Shown here: piece after piece, positions 1 to 5,168 of the stretch
How positions within the stretch are numbered: position 1 is the first letter of the stretch
How the letters are laid out: each line of letters starts with the position of its first letter
Translations under genes and position numbers: made by a program
Origin: Gemmatimonadota bacterium
Lineage (GTDB): Bacteria; GCA-2686955
DNA length: 5,168 nucleotides
Reading direction: 5' to 3'
Assembly: GCA_026991065.1 (NCBI GenBank)
Contig: JALXCG010000545.1
Span: 1-5,168 of the forward strand
Notes under the pieces: generated by a model
The model's input: the letters and a program-made list of their open reading frames with translations, nothing else
The model's database searches: none
What the model was told of the DNA's origin: nothing

Positions 1-1
1 G

Positions 2-946
2 GGCAACCTGGGCGGTCGCGGGCAGAGCAGTCGGGCTGGGCGAAGCAGTGGAGGTCGCAGCGCGCCGCGGGGCCGGGGCGGCGCTGGCCGGGGCGGCGGC
101 GAAGGCGCGGAGCCGGGGGTGCCGCCGCTGGCGGAGGTCAACCGCCGGCTTGGGGTGTTGGAGAGCTACATCCGCTTCCAGGTCCCCTATGAATCACCGG
201 TCTTCACCCGGTTGCTGGAAGGGGGCGTGGAGGAGGCGATCGTCCGCGAGATCGCGGAGAGTTGCACCGCGTTGACACCCAGAGAAACGGAACTGTATGT
301 GGAGCGTGAGGTCAAACAACGCCTGGGCGACTGCCGGCCGCTGCGTGCTGAAGAGGAGGGCCCGATCGCGTTCGTCGGCGCCGCCGGGGTGGGCAAAACC
401 ACGACCCTCGCCAAGTTGGCGGCGCGGTTTTCGCTGGGGGCGCGGCGCCGTGTCGGCCTGCTGACTCTCGACACGCAGCGCATCGCCGCGGTTCAGCAAC
501 TGCGTACCTACGCCCGCATTCTCGATCTGCCGCTGCGGGTGGTGACCGGGCCGAATCAGGCGCGCGAAGCGCTGGCCGCACTCGGCGAATGCGATTCCAT
601 TCTGGTCGACACCGGCGGCACCGGCGGCCGGGCTTCACCGCCGGTCGCGCTGCTCGGGGAGATCCTGGAAGCGATCGGAGTGCGGGAGTTGTTGTTGACG
701 CTCTCCGCCCGTTCGGCAGCCGCCGATCTGCGCGCTTCCGCCCGTCGGCTCGCCTCGCTGGCGCCCACCCGGGTGGTGGTCACCCAGATCGATGAGACGG
801 TTCGCCCCGGGATTCTGCTGACCGCGGCCGACCTTGGGCTGCCGATCAGCCACATCACTTTCGGCCCGGCGGTTCCAGACGACATTCGCGAGGCGCGCGC
901 GACCGACTTGACCGCCCTGATCATGCAGGAGCCTGCCCGTGCCTGA
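2..946 (+). CDS. flhF: Flagellar biosynthesis GTPase FlhF, 5'-partial (linker, N and G domains)
   Basis: FlhF is an SRP-family GTPase (relative of Ffh/FtsY) that acts at the membrane to place, usually at the pole, new flagella. The frame is open from the left edge, so the N-terminal B domain lies outside; 314 residues are visible. Codons up to about 118 encode a Gly/Arg/Ser-rich linker, followed by a helical N domain (about 119-355) and the G domain. Visible motifs: P-loop GAAGVGKTTT (377-406), DTQR with the FlhF-typical AVQQLRTYA continuation (from 470), a Walker B/G3 region VDTGGTGG (605-628), G4-like TQIDET (782-799) and the closing FGPAVPDDI (860-886). The G3 and G4 motifs deviate from DTAGR and TKxD, so nucleotide specificity or hydrolysis may be altered. 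A GTG at 119 could be read as a start, but the frame is open before it and FlhF normally has a B domain and linker, so I treat the gene as continuing upstream. The family call is firm; activity is uncertain. Confidence 0.93.
   Translation, partial: GNLGGRGQSSRAGRSSGGRSAPRGRGGAGRGGGEGAEPGVPPLAEVNRRLGVLESYIRFQVPYESPVFTRLLEGGVEEAIVREIAESCTALTPRETELYVEREVKQRLGDCRPLRAEEEGPIAFVGAAGVGKTTTLAKLAARFSLGARRRVGLLTLDTQRIAAVQQLRTYARILDLPLRVVTGPNQAREALAALGECDSILVDTGGTGGRASPPVALLGEILEAIGVRELLLTLSARSAAADLRASARRLASLAPTRVVVTQIDETVRPGILLTAADLGLPISHITFGPAVPDDIREARATDLTALIMQEPARA
927..931 (+). promoter_or_regulatory. Ribosome binding site of flhG
   Basis: AGGAG lies 7 bases before the GTG at 939, inside the end of flhF. 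It decides the flhG start: a stop codon in the flhG frame at 918-920 leaves only 933 (CTG) and 939 (GTG) as possible starts. Confidence 0.75.
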
Positions 947-1784
947 ATTCTACGATCTCTCCGCGGAGGGGCCGCTGACCGTGGCTCTGGCCAGCGGCAA
1001 AGGCGGAGTCGGAAAGACCTCGCTGGCGGTCAATCTTGGCCTGGCATTCGCCTCGTTGGATCTCGATACGCTCCTGGTCGATGCCGACTACTCGTTCGCC
1101 AATGCCGACATCATGCTGGGACTCGAAACGCCGGCAGAGGTCGACGCGGCGCTGGCTGCTGCCCACGCCGAGGTGGGCGGGCTTGAGTTGGAGCGTTTTC
1201 TGGTTGCGGGGCCGGCCGGGCTCGACTTTCTCCCGGGGGTATCCGGATCGCTCGCGTCGGCCAATTTGGACCGGATGACCGCAGCGACCATCGCCCGGCA
1301 GATGCGGCGTCTGGCACGGGATCGCGACGTTTTGCTCTTCGACACGGGGGCCGGCTTGGCAGGGTTGACTGTTGAGGTCGCGGCGCTGGCCGATCTGGTG
1401 CTGCTGGTGCTCACGGCGGAACCGACCGCGTTCATGGATGCCTACGGCATGCTCAAGGTGTTGCGGCGCTTTGCGCCACGGGCGGAGGTGCAACTCCTGG
1501 TCAATCGCGCCCGGGACGCCGCCGACGCCGCGGCGATGGCGGAGCGGTTTCGCTGTGTCACTGAGCGGTTCCTGGGGATGACGCTCGAAGTCGCCGGGTG
1601 GGTACCGGAGGACTCCAATGTTCACGCCGCGATCCGCTCTCAATCCGCGTTCTTCCTGGAGTGTCCCGAGAGCCCGGCAGCGCTGGCGCTCCGCGATCTC
1701 GCGCTCCGTTTTGAAACCTCCGCGTCGCCCCATGGCGATCGCGGACGCAGTTCCAAGACCCCGTCCCGAATGGTAGCGCCATGA
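939..1784 (+). CDS. flhG: MinD-like ATPase FlhG (YlxH/FleN), flagellar number regulator
   Basis: FlhG is a ParA/MinD-family ATPase that limits flagellar number and works with FlhF; it cycles between a cytosolic monomer and a membrane-bound ATP dimer. The 281-residue protein shows the deviant Walker A motif GKGGVGKTS (residues 20-28), the VDADYSFANADIMLG segment (47-61, where FlhG usually reads DADLGLAN), Walker B FDTGAGL (134-140), and the FlhG hallmark AEPTAFMDAYGMLKV (160-174). It starts at GTG 939, behind a good ribosome binding site, and overlaps flhF by 8 bases. Two oddities: the short N-terminus (MPEFYDLSAEG) contains no DQAxxLR-type FlhF-activating motif, and a stop at 918-920 rules out a longer N-terminus carrying it. 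The C-terminus ends in a Ser/Pro/Arg-rich tail rather than an obvious amphipathic membrane-targeting helix. It could be called a generic MinD/ParA protein, but motifs and context favour FlhG. Confidence 0.93.
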   Translation: MPEFYDLSAEGPLTVALASGKGGVGKTSLAVNLGLAFASLDLDTLLVDADYSFANADIMLGLETPAEVDAALAAAHAEVGGLELERFLVAGPAGLDFLPGVSGSLASANLDRMTAATIARQMRRLARDRDVLLFDTGAGLAGLTVEVAALADLVLLVLTAEPTAFMDAYGMLKVLRRFAPRAEVQLLVNRARDAADAAAMAERFRCVTERFLGMTLEVAGWVPEDSNVHAAIRSQSAFFLECPESPAALALRDLALRFETSASPHGDRGRSSKTPSRMVAP

Positions 1785-2563
1785 AACATGAAGCCCTGTG
1801 GAGGGAGTACCAAGAAACCCACAGCACCGCGGCGCGCAACCGATTGATCGAGACCTATATGTCGCTGGTCGGGTATATCGCCTCAAAAACCGCGGCCAGC
1901 CTCCCCCCCCACATCGAGGTCTCCGATCTCGAGAGCGTCGGCATTCTCGGCCTGATGAATGCCATCGAGAGGTTCGATCCGGACAAGGGGATCGCTTTCG
2001 AGACCTTTGCCAAGATGCGGGTCTACGGCGCAATCATGGATGAGTTGCGGTCGCTCGACTGGATTCCCCGGTCGATCCGGCAGAAAACCAAGAAGATCGA
2101 AAGCGCCTACCGGACCCTGGACCAGGAGTTGGGGCGACCGGCGACAGTGACGGAACTGGCCGACCACCTGGGCATCAGCGTGCGCGAGTTTCACAAGATG
2201 CTGCGCGAGGTTTCCAGCACCACAGTTCTCTCACTGGAACAGATCTACTCCAGCGACACCAACAGCGGCACCATGACGCTTCTGGATGTCCTGGAGTCGA
2301 CCAATGTCGCCAATCCACTGGAATCTTTGCAGTCTGAGGAGATGCGCGACGAGCTGGCGCAGACCATCGATCGTCTGCCGGAGAAAGAGAAGCTCATTCT
2401 GGCCCTCTACTACTACGAAGATCTGACCCTGAAGGAGATTGGCCGCATCCTCTCCCTTTCAGAGTCCCGAATCTCACAGATCCACACCAAAACCATCCTC
2501 AAACTCCGAGGTCGCATGCTCGATCAAACCCGGGCCACGGACCGCTCAATCGCCAAGGCGTAG
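1781..2563 (+). CDS. fliA: RNA polymerase sigma factor for flagellar genes (sigma-28, FliA/WhiG family)
   Basis: This is a group 3 sigma factor that directs RNA polymerase to late flagellar, motility and chemotaxis promoters. Its 260 residues match the family length. Region 2 spans about residues 20-100, with VSDLESVGILGLMNAIERFD (47-66) for core binding and the promoter-recognition stretch ELRSLDWIPRSIR (88-100), close to the FliA consensus. Region 3 (about 120-170) includes RPATVTELADHLGIS. Region 4 (about 199-246) contains the helix-turn-helix LTLKEIGRILSLSESRISQI (215-234). The start is the ATG overlapping the flhG stop as ATGA; no clear Shine-Dalgarno precedes it, so translation probably depends on coupling to flhG. 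A run of eight C lies in codons 41-43. No FlgM-like anti-sigma gene is recognisable beside it. A streptomycete-type WhiG is a related alternative, but the flhF-flhG context argues for FliA. Confidence 0.95.
   Translation: MKHEALWREYQETHSTAARNRLIETYMSLVGYIASKTAASLPPHIEVSDLESVGILGLMNAIERFDPDKGIAFETFAKMRVYGAIMDELRSLDWIPRSIRQKTKKIESAYRTLDQELGRPATVTELADHLGISVREFHKMLREVSSTTVLSLEQIYSSDTNSGTMTLLDVLESTNVANPLESLQSEEMRDELAQTIDRLPEKEKLILALYYYEDLTLKEIGRILSLSESRISQIHTKTILKLRGRMLDQTRATDRSIAKA
1903..1910 (+). repeat. Homopolymer C8 tract inside fliA
   Basis: Eight consecutive C residues fall in codons Leu41-Pro42-Pro43-His44 of fliA. A one-base slip would frameshift the gene in region 2. In DNA this GC-rich one such run can arise by chance, so any switching role is only a hypothesis. 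Confidence 0.6.
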
Positions 2564-2590
2564 TGCCGCGGTGACGACCCGGTTCGCGGT

Positions 2591-2595
2591 GGAGG
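2591..2595 (+). promoter_or_regulatory. Ribosome binding site of the 126-residue ORF
   Basis: GGAGG lies 6 bases before ATG 2602, in the 38-base gap after fliA. This near-perfect site is the main evidence that the following unrecognised ORF is translated. Confidence 0.7.
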
Positions 2596-2601
2596 CACGC
2601 C

Positions 2602-2982
2602 ATGACCCGCCCCATCAGCACACAGAATCTCGTGAACCGAGTCGAGGCCGCTGTCCGCACAGTCGCTGAGCAGCAGCAGAAGAGTGAGACCGCGGCCAGA
2701 GCCGCCGCGGCAGTGACGGCGAAGGAGGCCGAACGCAGGACGCATCGGGCGGAATCCGCGGAGGAGAGCGAAAAGACCCGCACCCACAACCAACGCGAGC
2801 GACGAGCCAGGCGGGGCAAGGAAAAACACAAGAAACATGATGAGGAGCAAGCCGGCGACGAAGAACAGGCAACCGACGGCGCAGCCGGGGCGGAGCCCAA
2901 TCTCATCGTCTATGACCAAGAGAGTCACCTGCATGAATCTCATCCCGGGAGCGCCGGTGAACACCTCGATCTGGAGGCCTGA
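2602..2982 (+). CDS. Small, highly charged, probably helical protein of unknown function in the flagellar operon
   Basis: I do not recognise a named family with certainty. The 126 residues have no signal peptide or membrane segment. The N-terminal half (about 8-60) is Ala/Glu/Gln/Arg-rich and predicted helical or coiled coil (AAVRTVAEQQQK, then Ala- and Lys/Glu-rich). Residues 60-79 are strongly basic (RRARRGKEKHKK), followed by an acidic stretch DEEQAGDEEQ (80-89). A short less charged C-terminus follows, with NLIVYD (100-105) and a final GEHLDLEA. From memory, small Lys/Glu/Gln-rich proteins with a terminal G-x-x-(I/L)-D-(I/L) ending sit beside fapA in other flagellar operons, and this may be a member; that is recollection, not a search. 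The start is supported by GGAGG 6 bases upstream. It lies 38 bases after fliA and 4 bases before the next gene, so it is probably cotranscribed. Its position after fliA might suggest a FlgM-type anti-sigma factor, but I see no FlgM-like sequence. Confidence 0.7.
   Translation: MTRPISTQNLVNRVEAAVRTVAEQQQKSETAARAAAAVTAKEAERRTHRAESAEESEKTRTHNQRERRARRGKEKHKKHDEEQAGDEEQATDGAAGAEPNLIVYDQESHLHESHPGSAGEHLDLEA
2973..2977 (+). promoter_or_regulatory. Ribosome binding site of the two-helix membrane protein
   Basis: GGAGG lies 9 bases before ATG 2987, within the last codons of the preceding gene. It selects this ATG over the earlier in-frame ATG at 2837, which would add 50 residues of out-of-frame-looking sequence overlapping the upstream gene. 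Confidence 0.65.
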
Positions 2983-2986
2983 GGCC

Positions 2987-3445
2987 ATGTCACAACGCCT
3001 ACTGAAACCACCACTCGCACTTCTTCTGTTGAGCCTCGTTGTTCCTGCTCTCTCGTGGGTCCTGGCGCGTCCCCATCTGCAGGCACACGAGTTGCGCGCA
3101 CTGGCGCTGCTTTTCGTCGGCAGCCTCTTCCCGGCCGCGGCCGGTGCTCTCTGGGCACTCCGCCGGACGACCCGCGAAAAGCGTGGCAGAGCGCGCGGTG
3201 GAGCGACTGATCTTTGCTCGGCGGGCCTGGATCATGAAGAGAGCCCAGAGGAGCTGAATGGCGCACAGAGCGCGAAGGTGCGCAAATGGGTTGCGCTGAA
3301 CCGTGACTTTCAACTGGCGCTCGACGCTTACCAGGCGCTGGAAGAACGCCTCGGCGAGATTGAGTCCCAAGTCGGGGATCTGGCCGCGCGCATCGAAGGC
3401 CGGCCGTCGGCGTGCGAGTCACGAAGGGCATCGTTTCCATGCTGA
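2987..3445 (+). CDS. Two-pass inner-membrane protein with a cytoplasmic coiled coil, function unknown
   Basis: No family is recognised. From ATG 2987 the product has 152 residues. Two hydrophobic segments are clear: about residues 8-27 (PLALLLLSLVVPALSWVLA) and 38-58 (ALALLFVGSLFPAAAGALWAL), joined by a short loop. Positive charges before the first segment (RLLK) and after the second (RRTTREKRGRARGG) predict both ends in the cytoplasm. The C-terminal part, about 98-138, is helical with heptad-like spacing (ALEERLGEIESQVGDLAARIEG) and is probably a coiled coil. An earlier in-frame ATG at 2837 is possible, but it would overlap the upstream gene by about 146 bases and put a hydrophilic extension before the first membrane segment; the GGAGG before 2987 favours the shorter form. 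The gene begins 4 bases after its neighbour and its stop overlaps the next start. Membrane coiled-coil proteins beside fapA occur in other flagellar operons, but I cannot claim homology. Confidence 0.72.
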   Translation: MSQRLLKPPLALLLLSLVVPALSWVLARPHLQAHELRALALLFVGSLFPAAAGALWALRRTTREKRGRARGGATDLCSAGLDHEESPEELNGAQSAKVRKWVALNRDFQLALDAYQALEERLGEIESQVGDLAARIEGRPSACESRRASFPC

Positions 3446-4098
3446 TGATGACGGGCCGGGAACACCGTTGGCCGCCAACGGCGCCGCTTGAGTGGCTTCT
3501 CCCCTGGATCTTCTGTGGTTGCCTTTTTGGTGGCGGGACAGAGGTTCAGCCGGTTCGCGTCGATGGTTCCCGCCCAGCTTTTCACACTTTTCTCGCCGGC
3601 GGAGCACCAGTATCCGCGATGGATCAATTGGCTCTTGAGTTGTCGCGCCAACTGGCCGCCGAAGGATCCTACGGAGTGCTGGAAGTGATCGCCGACGGCA
3701 CACTTCCCGCCCTGCTACAGGATCCCCTGAGATGGAAATCGGAGGGGCGCGTGTTGGTCATTCGACTGGATCGTTTCGAATCCGGCAACACTTACTCGAC
3801 ACGACTTCCCGGGATCTGGAAAAAAGTGGCGCCAAGCACCACGATTCATGCAGCGGTCACACTTTACTCGGGCAACAGTCAGATTCTGATGGCTGGACAA
3901 CCGGTAAGGGGCGACGCCAAAGGCCGATGGCGGCAACGATTCTTCTCCGGCGAACCGGCGCCGCCGCCCACCACACTGGAGCGACGATCCATGGAAAAGG
4001 CGGCACTCAAGGATCTGGCGGCAAGGATTATCAAAGAGGTCCGGCGCTATGAGGATTCGACCGAGAAGCTTTTGGCGGAGAGCGGAGACAAGCAATGA
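3439..4098 (+). CDS. Probable exported (possibly lipid-anchored) protein of unknown function
   Basis: No named family is recognised. The 219 residues begin with a short hydrophobic stretch, about 17-30 (LEWLLPWIFCGCLFGG), after an Arg/His-containing head, which looks like a signal peptide. Cys28 in FCGC could be a poor lipobox, so lipidation is uncertain. The mature part resembles alpha/beta envelope proteins of the TolB-N/CsgG/LpoB type in general layout: a helix (about 60-75, MDQLALELSRQLAAEG), strands such as RVLVIRLDRFES (104-115), a strand pair around IHAAVTLYSGNSQILMAG (136-153), and a closing helix KAALKDLAARIIKEVRRY (187-204). This is a fold impression only. The start is ambiguous: ATG 3439 has AAGGG 10 bases upstream, while ATG 3445 overlaps the previous stop as TGATG; GTG 3412 is also open. 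The stop overlaps the fapA start by ATGA, so the two are probably coupled. Confidence 0.75.
   Translation: MLMMTGREHRWPPTAPLEWLLPWIFCGCLFGGGTEVQPVRVDGSRPAFHTFLAGGAPVSAMDQLALELSRQLAAEGSYGVLEVIADGTLPALLQDPLRWKSEGRVLVIRLDRFESGNTYSTRLPGIWKKVAPSTTIHAAVTLYSGNSQILMAGQPVRGDAKGRWRQRFFSGEPAPPPTTLERRSMEKAALKDLAARIIKEVRRYEDSTEKLLAESGDKQ
4084..4087 (+). promoter_or_regulatory. Ribosome binding site of fapA
   Basis: GGAG sits 7 bases before ATG 4095, inside the end of the preceding gene. Together with the ATGA overlap at 4095-4098 it fixes the fapA start. Confidence 0.65.
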
Positions 4099-5168
4099 AT
4101 CAACCCGAGCGATCACCCAGCATCGCGCGCAACCGCGGCGACGACCTCGCCCACTACGTGCGGATCCAGATCTCCGACAACGGCCTCCGCGCCGAGTTGA
4201 TGATCGAGCCACACACGCCTCCTTCGGAACCAACGACCATCGCCCAGTTGATTGCTCTGCTGAGACAAGAGGGGATTGTCTACGGGCTTCGCCCCCCCGC
4301 TCTTCACGCGGCACTTCGACGCATCAACGGCTTCTGCCGGAGCCGCGAGAGTTTCACGATCGCACTGGGCGAACCGCCGGAGAAAGGCACGGATGTGCTG
4401 GTTCAACCGGCGATCAGTCTGGCACTTCCTTGCCCCAATGATCTCGACCGTTCACACGGCCTCGCGCTCGCTGCCGTTGAAGCCTGCGGTGCGGTGGTGG
4501 CGGGAGACATTCTCGCGGAGATTCGCGTGGACTCCTCTTTGCATCCCGGGCGCTCGGTGTTTGGAGAGGATCTACACCCGATCCATACCGCCCTTCTGCA
4601 TCTCAAGATCGGCTCGGGGATCGAGACCGACCTGCACGAGGATCGGCTCTTCTTGCGGGCGAAACGTGCCGGAATGGCGCTGTTGGAGCCGCCCCATCTC
4701 GACGTCCTTCCCCTTGAGGTCGTTCAAGGGCCGTTGAAAGTTCCGCCATCGGGGATCGAGTTTGCGGACCACGTTCTGGTGGTGGGCCGGGTCACCGGAA
4801 CCGGCAAGCTGCAGACCCCCGGACATCTCTTCGTCACCAAAGCGGTGGATGGAGTCAGTCTGGAGATCGGTGGTAGTGTCGTGCTGGGCGCGGGCTACCT
4901 GGGCAGGCAATCCGCGGTCGCCCACTGTTCCGGAAGCTTCTCGACCCGAACCGTGGAACGAGCCCGAGTCGAGGCGGGAAGCGAGATCTATGTCGTTGCC
5001 GGCGTGGTGCAGTCACAGTTGGTCTGCGGCGGCGAAGTGCGAGTCGATGGAGCGATTGTTGGCGGCACGGTCACCGCCGGGCTGAACATCCACGCCCGCC
5101 AGATCGGTTCAAGCAGCGGCACGGACACCCAGATCACGCTCAACCCTGTGCTGCGCTATCGACAGTCG
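4095..5168 (+). CDS. fapA: FapA-type (DUF342) flagellar assembly protein, 3'-partial
   Basis: The frame from ATG 4095 is open to the right edge, giving 358 residues. FapA proteins have an N-terminal alpha/beta region, a right-handed beta-helix of short Gly/Val repeats, and often a C-terminal coiled coil, for about 450-650 residues; the coiled coil would lie outside the window. Matching features: YVRIQISDNGLRAEL (21-35), QEGIVYGL (58-65; family motif G-I-x-Y-G), GEPPEKGTDV (92-101; family motif A-x-G-x-x-P-x-x-G-x-D), PGRSVFGEDL in the middle, a run of Gly/Val-rich beta turns (VVGRVTG through GGEVRVDG), and the hallmark AIVGGTVTAG with IGSSSGTDTQI (about 320-347). In Vibrio vulnificus FapA is needed for flagellation and is reported to bind the phosphotransferase protein EIIA-Glc; whether that holds here is unknown. 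The central repeats are more divergent than in typical members. It overlaps the preceding gene by ATGA and ends the visible operon. Confidence 0.87.
   Translation, partial: MNQPERSPSIARNRGDDLAHYVRIQISDNGLRAELMIEPHTPPSEPTTIAQLIALLRQEGIVYGLRPPALHAALRRINGFCRSRESFTIALGEPPEKGTDVLVQPAISLALPCPNDLDRSHGLALAAVEACGAVVAGDILAEIRVDSSLHPGRSVFGEDLHPIHTALLHLKIGSGIETDLHEDRLFLRAKRAGMALLEPPHLDVLPLEVVQGPLKVPPSGIEFADHVLVVGRVTGTGKLQTPGHLFVTKAVDGVSLEIGGSVVLGAGYLGRQSAVAHCSGSFSTRTVERARVEAGSEIYVVAGVVQSQLVCGGEVRVDGAIVGGTVTAGLNIHARQIGSSSGTDTQITLNPVLRYRQS
4292..4298 (+). repeat. Homopolymer C7 tract inside fapA
   Basis: Seven C residues lie in codons for Arg66-Pro67-Pro68, just after the GIVYGL motif. It is in frame as given. 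A run this length is expected by chance at this base composition, so it is listed mainly because a sequencing slip here would hide the gene. Confidence 0.5.

Noticed and set aside
921-2033. A 370-codon open frame on the minus strand opposite flhG and the start of fliA
   Set aside because: It is extremely Arg/Gly/Pro/Ser-rich with no recognisable domain and lies exactly opposite two well-identified genes. Long antisense frames are common in GC-rich DNA.
2565-2590. Inverted repeat CCGCG/CGCGG in the gap after fliA, a possible terminator
   Set aside because: The stem is only 5 pairs plus wobbles and no T-run follows. A second weak pairing (GTGCC 2563-2567 with GGCAC 2594-2598) would touch the ribosome binding site of the next gene, but both are too short to call.
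2602-2982. FlgM-like anti-sigma factor directly downstream of fliA
   Set aside because: Position fits, but the protein is dominated by charged low-complexity sequence and shows none of the C-terminal helices of FlgM that I would recognise.
4276-4737. A 153-codon plus-strand open frame within fapA
   Set aside because: It is in a different frame from the clear DUF342 sequence and is rich in Arg, Ser, Cys and Trp, as out-of-frame reading of GC-rich DNA usually is.
1-5168. Sigma-28 promoters (TAAA-N15-GCCGATAA type) on either strand
   Set aside because: No convincing match to the -10 element was seen by eye on either strand, and the genes are too tightly packed for one to be expected.
1-5168. 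Mobile elements, CRISPR arrays, tRNA genes or defence genes
   Set aside because: The whole window is accounted for by co-directional flagellar-operon genes; no repeats, transposase motifs or RNA-like sequence were seen.

Overview
The window is one gene-dense, high-GC, plus-strand stretch of a flagellar operon. I read seven genes in a row with almost no non-coding DNA: the GTPase flhF (5' end outside the window), the MinD-like ATPase flhG, the flagellar sigma factor fliA (sigma-28/WhiG family), three genes I do not recognise by name, and a FapA-type (DUF342) polymer-like beta-helix protein that is still open at the right edge. No RNA gene, mobile element, CRISPR array or integration signal is visible, and no gap exceeds about 40 bases.

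The source is a flagellated, high-GC bacterium. The order flhF-flhG-fliA is widespread among flagellated bacteria. The continuation into small coiled-coil/membrane genes and fapA resembles operons of Firmicutes-like, deltaproteobacterial-like and deep-branching lineages more than enteric gammaproteobacteria. An exported protein and a two-pass membrane protein fit a cell envelope, but the phylum cannot be assigned from this sequence alone.

Layout: positions 2-946 hold the linker, N domain and G domain of FlhF. FlhG (939-1784) overlaps it by 8 bases. FliA (1781-2563) overlaps FlhG by an ATGA. After a 38-base gap comes a charged 126-residue soluble protein (2602-2982), then, 4 bases later, a two-helix membrane protein with a cytoplasmic coiled coil (2987-3445). 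A probable exported protein (3439-4098) overlaps that one, and FapA (4095 to the edge) overlaps the exported protein by an ATGA. The overlaps suggest one polycistronic message with translational coupling.

Together, FlhF and FlhG normally set the place and number of flagella, FliA switches on late flagellar genes, and FapA has been linked to flagellar assembly in Vibrio. The three unknown genes between fliA and fapA are therefore candidates for flagellar placement or assembly factors.

The most striking observation is that FlhF has lost or altered several signature GTPase residues (DTGGTG in place of DTAGR, TQID in place of TKxD), while FlhG lacks the N-terminal DQA-type activator motif that normally stimulates FlhF. 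The two losses are mutually consistent and suggest a pair working without the usual GTPase-activation cycle.
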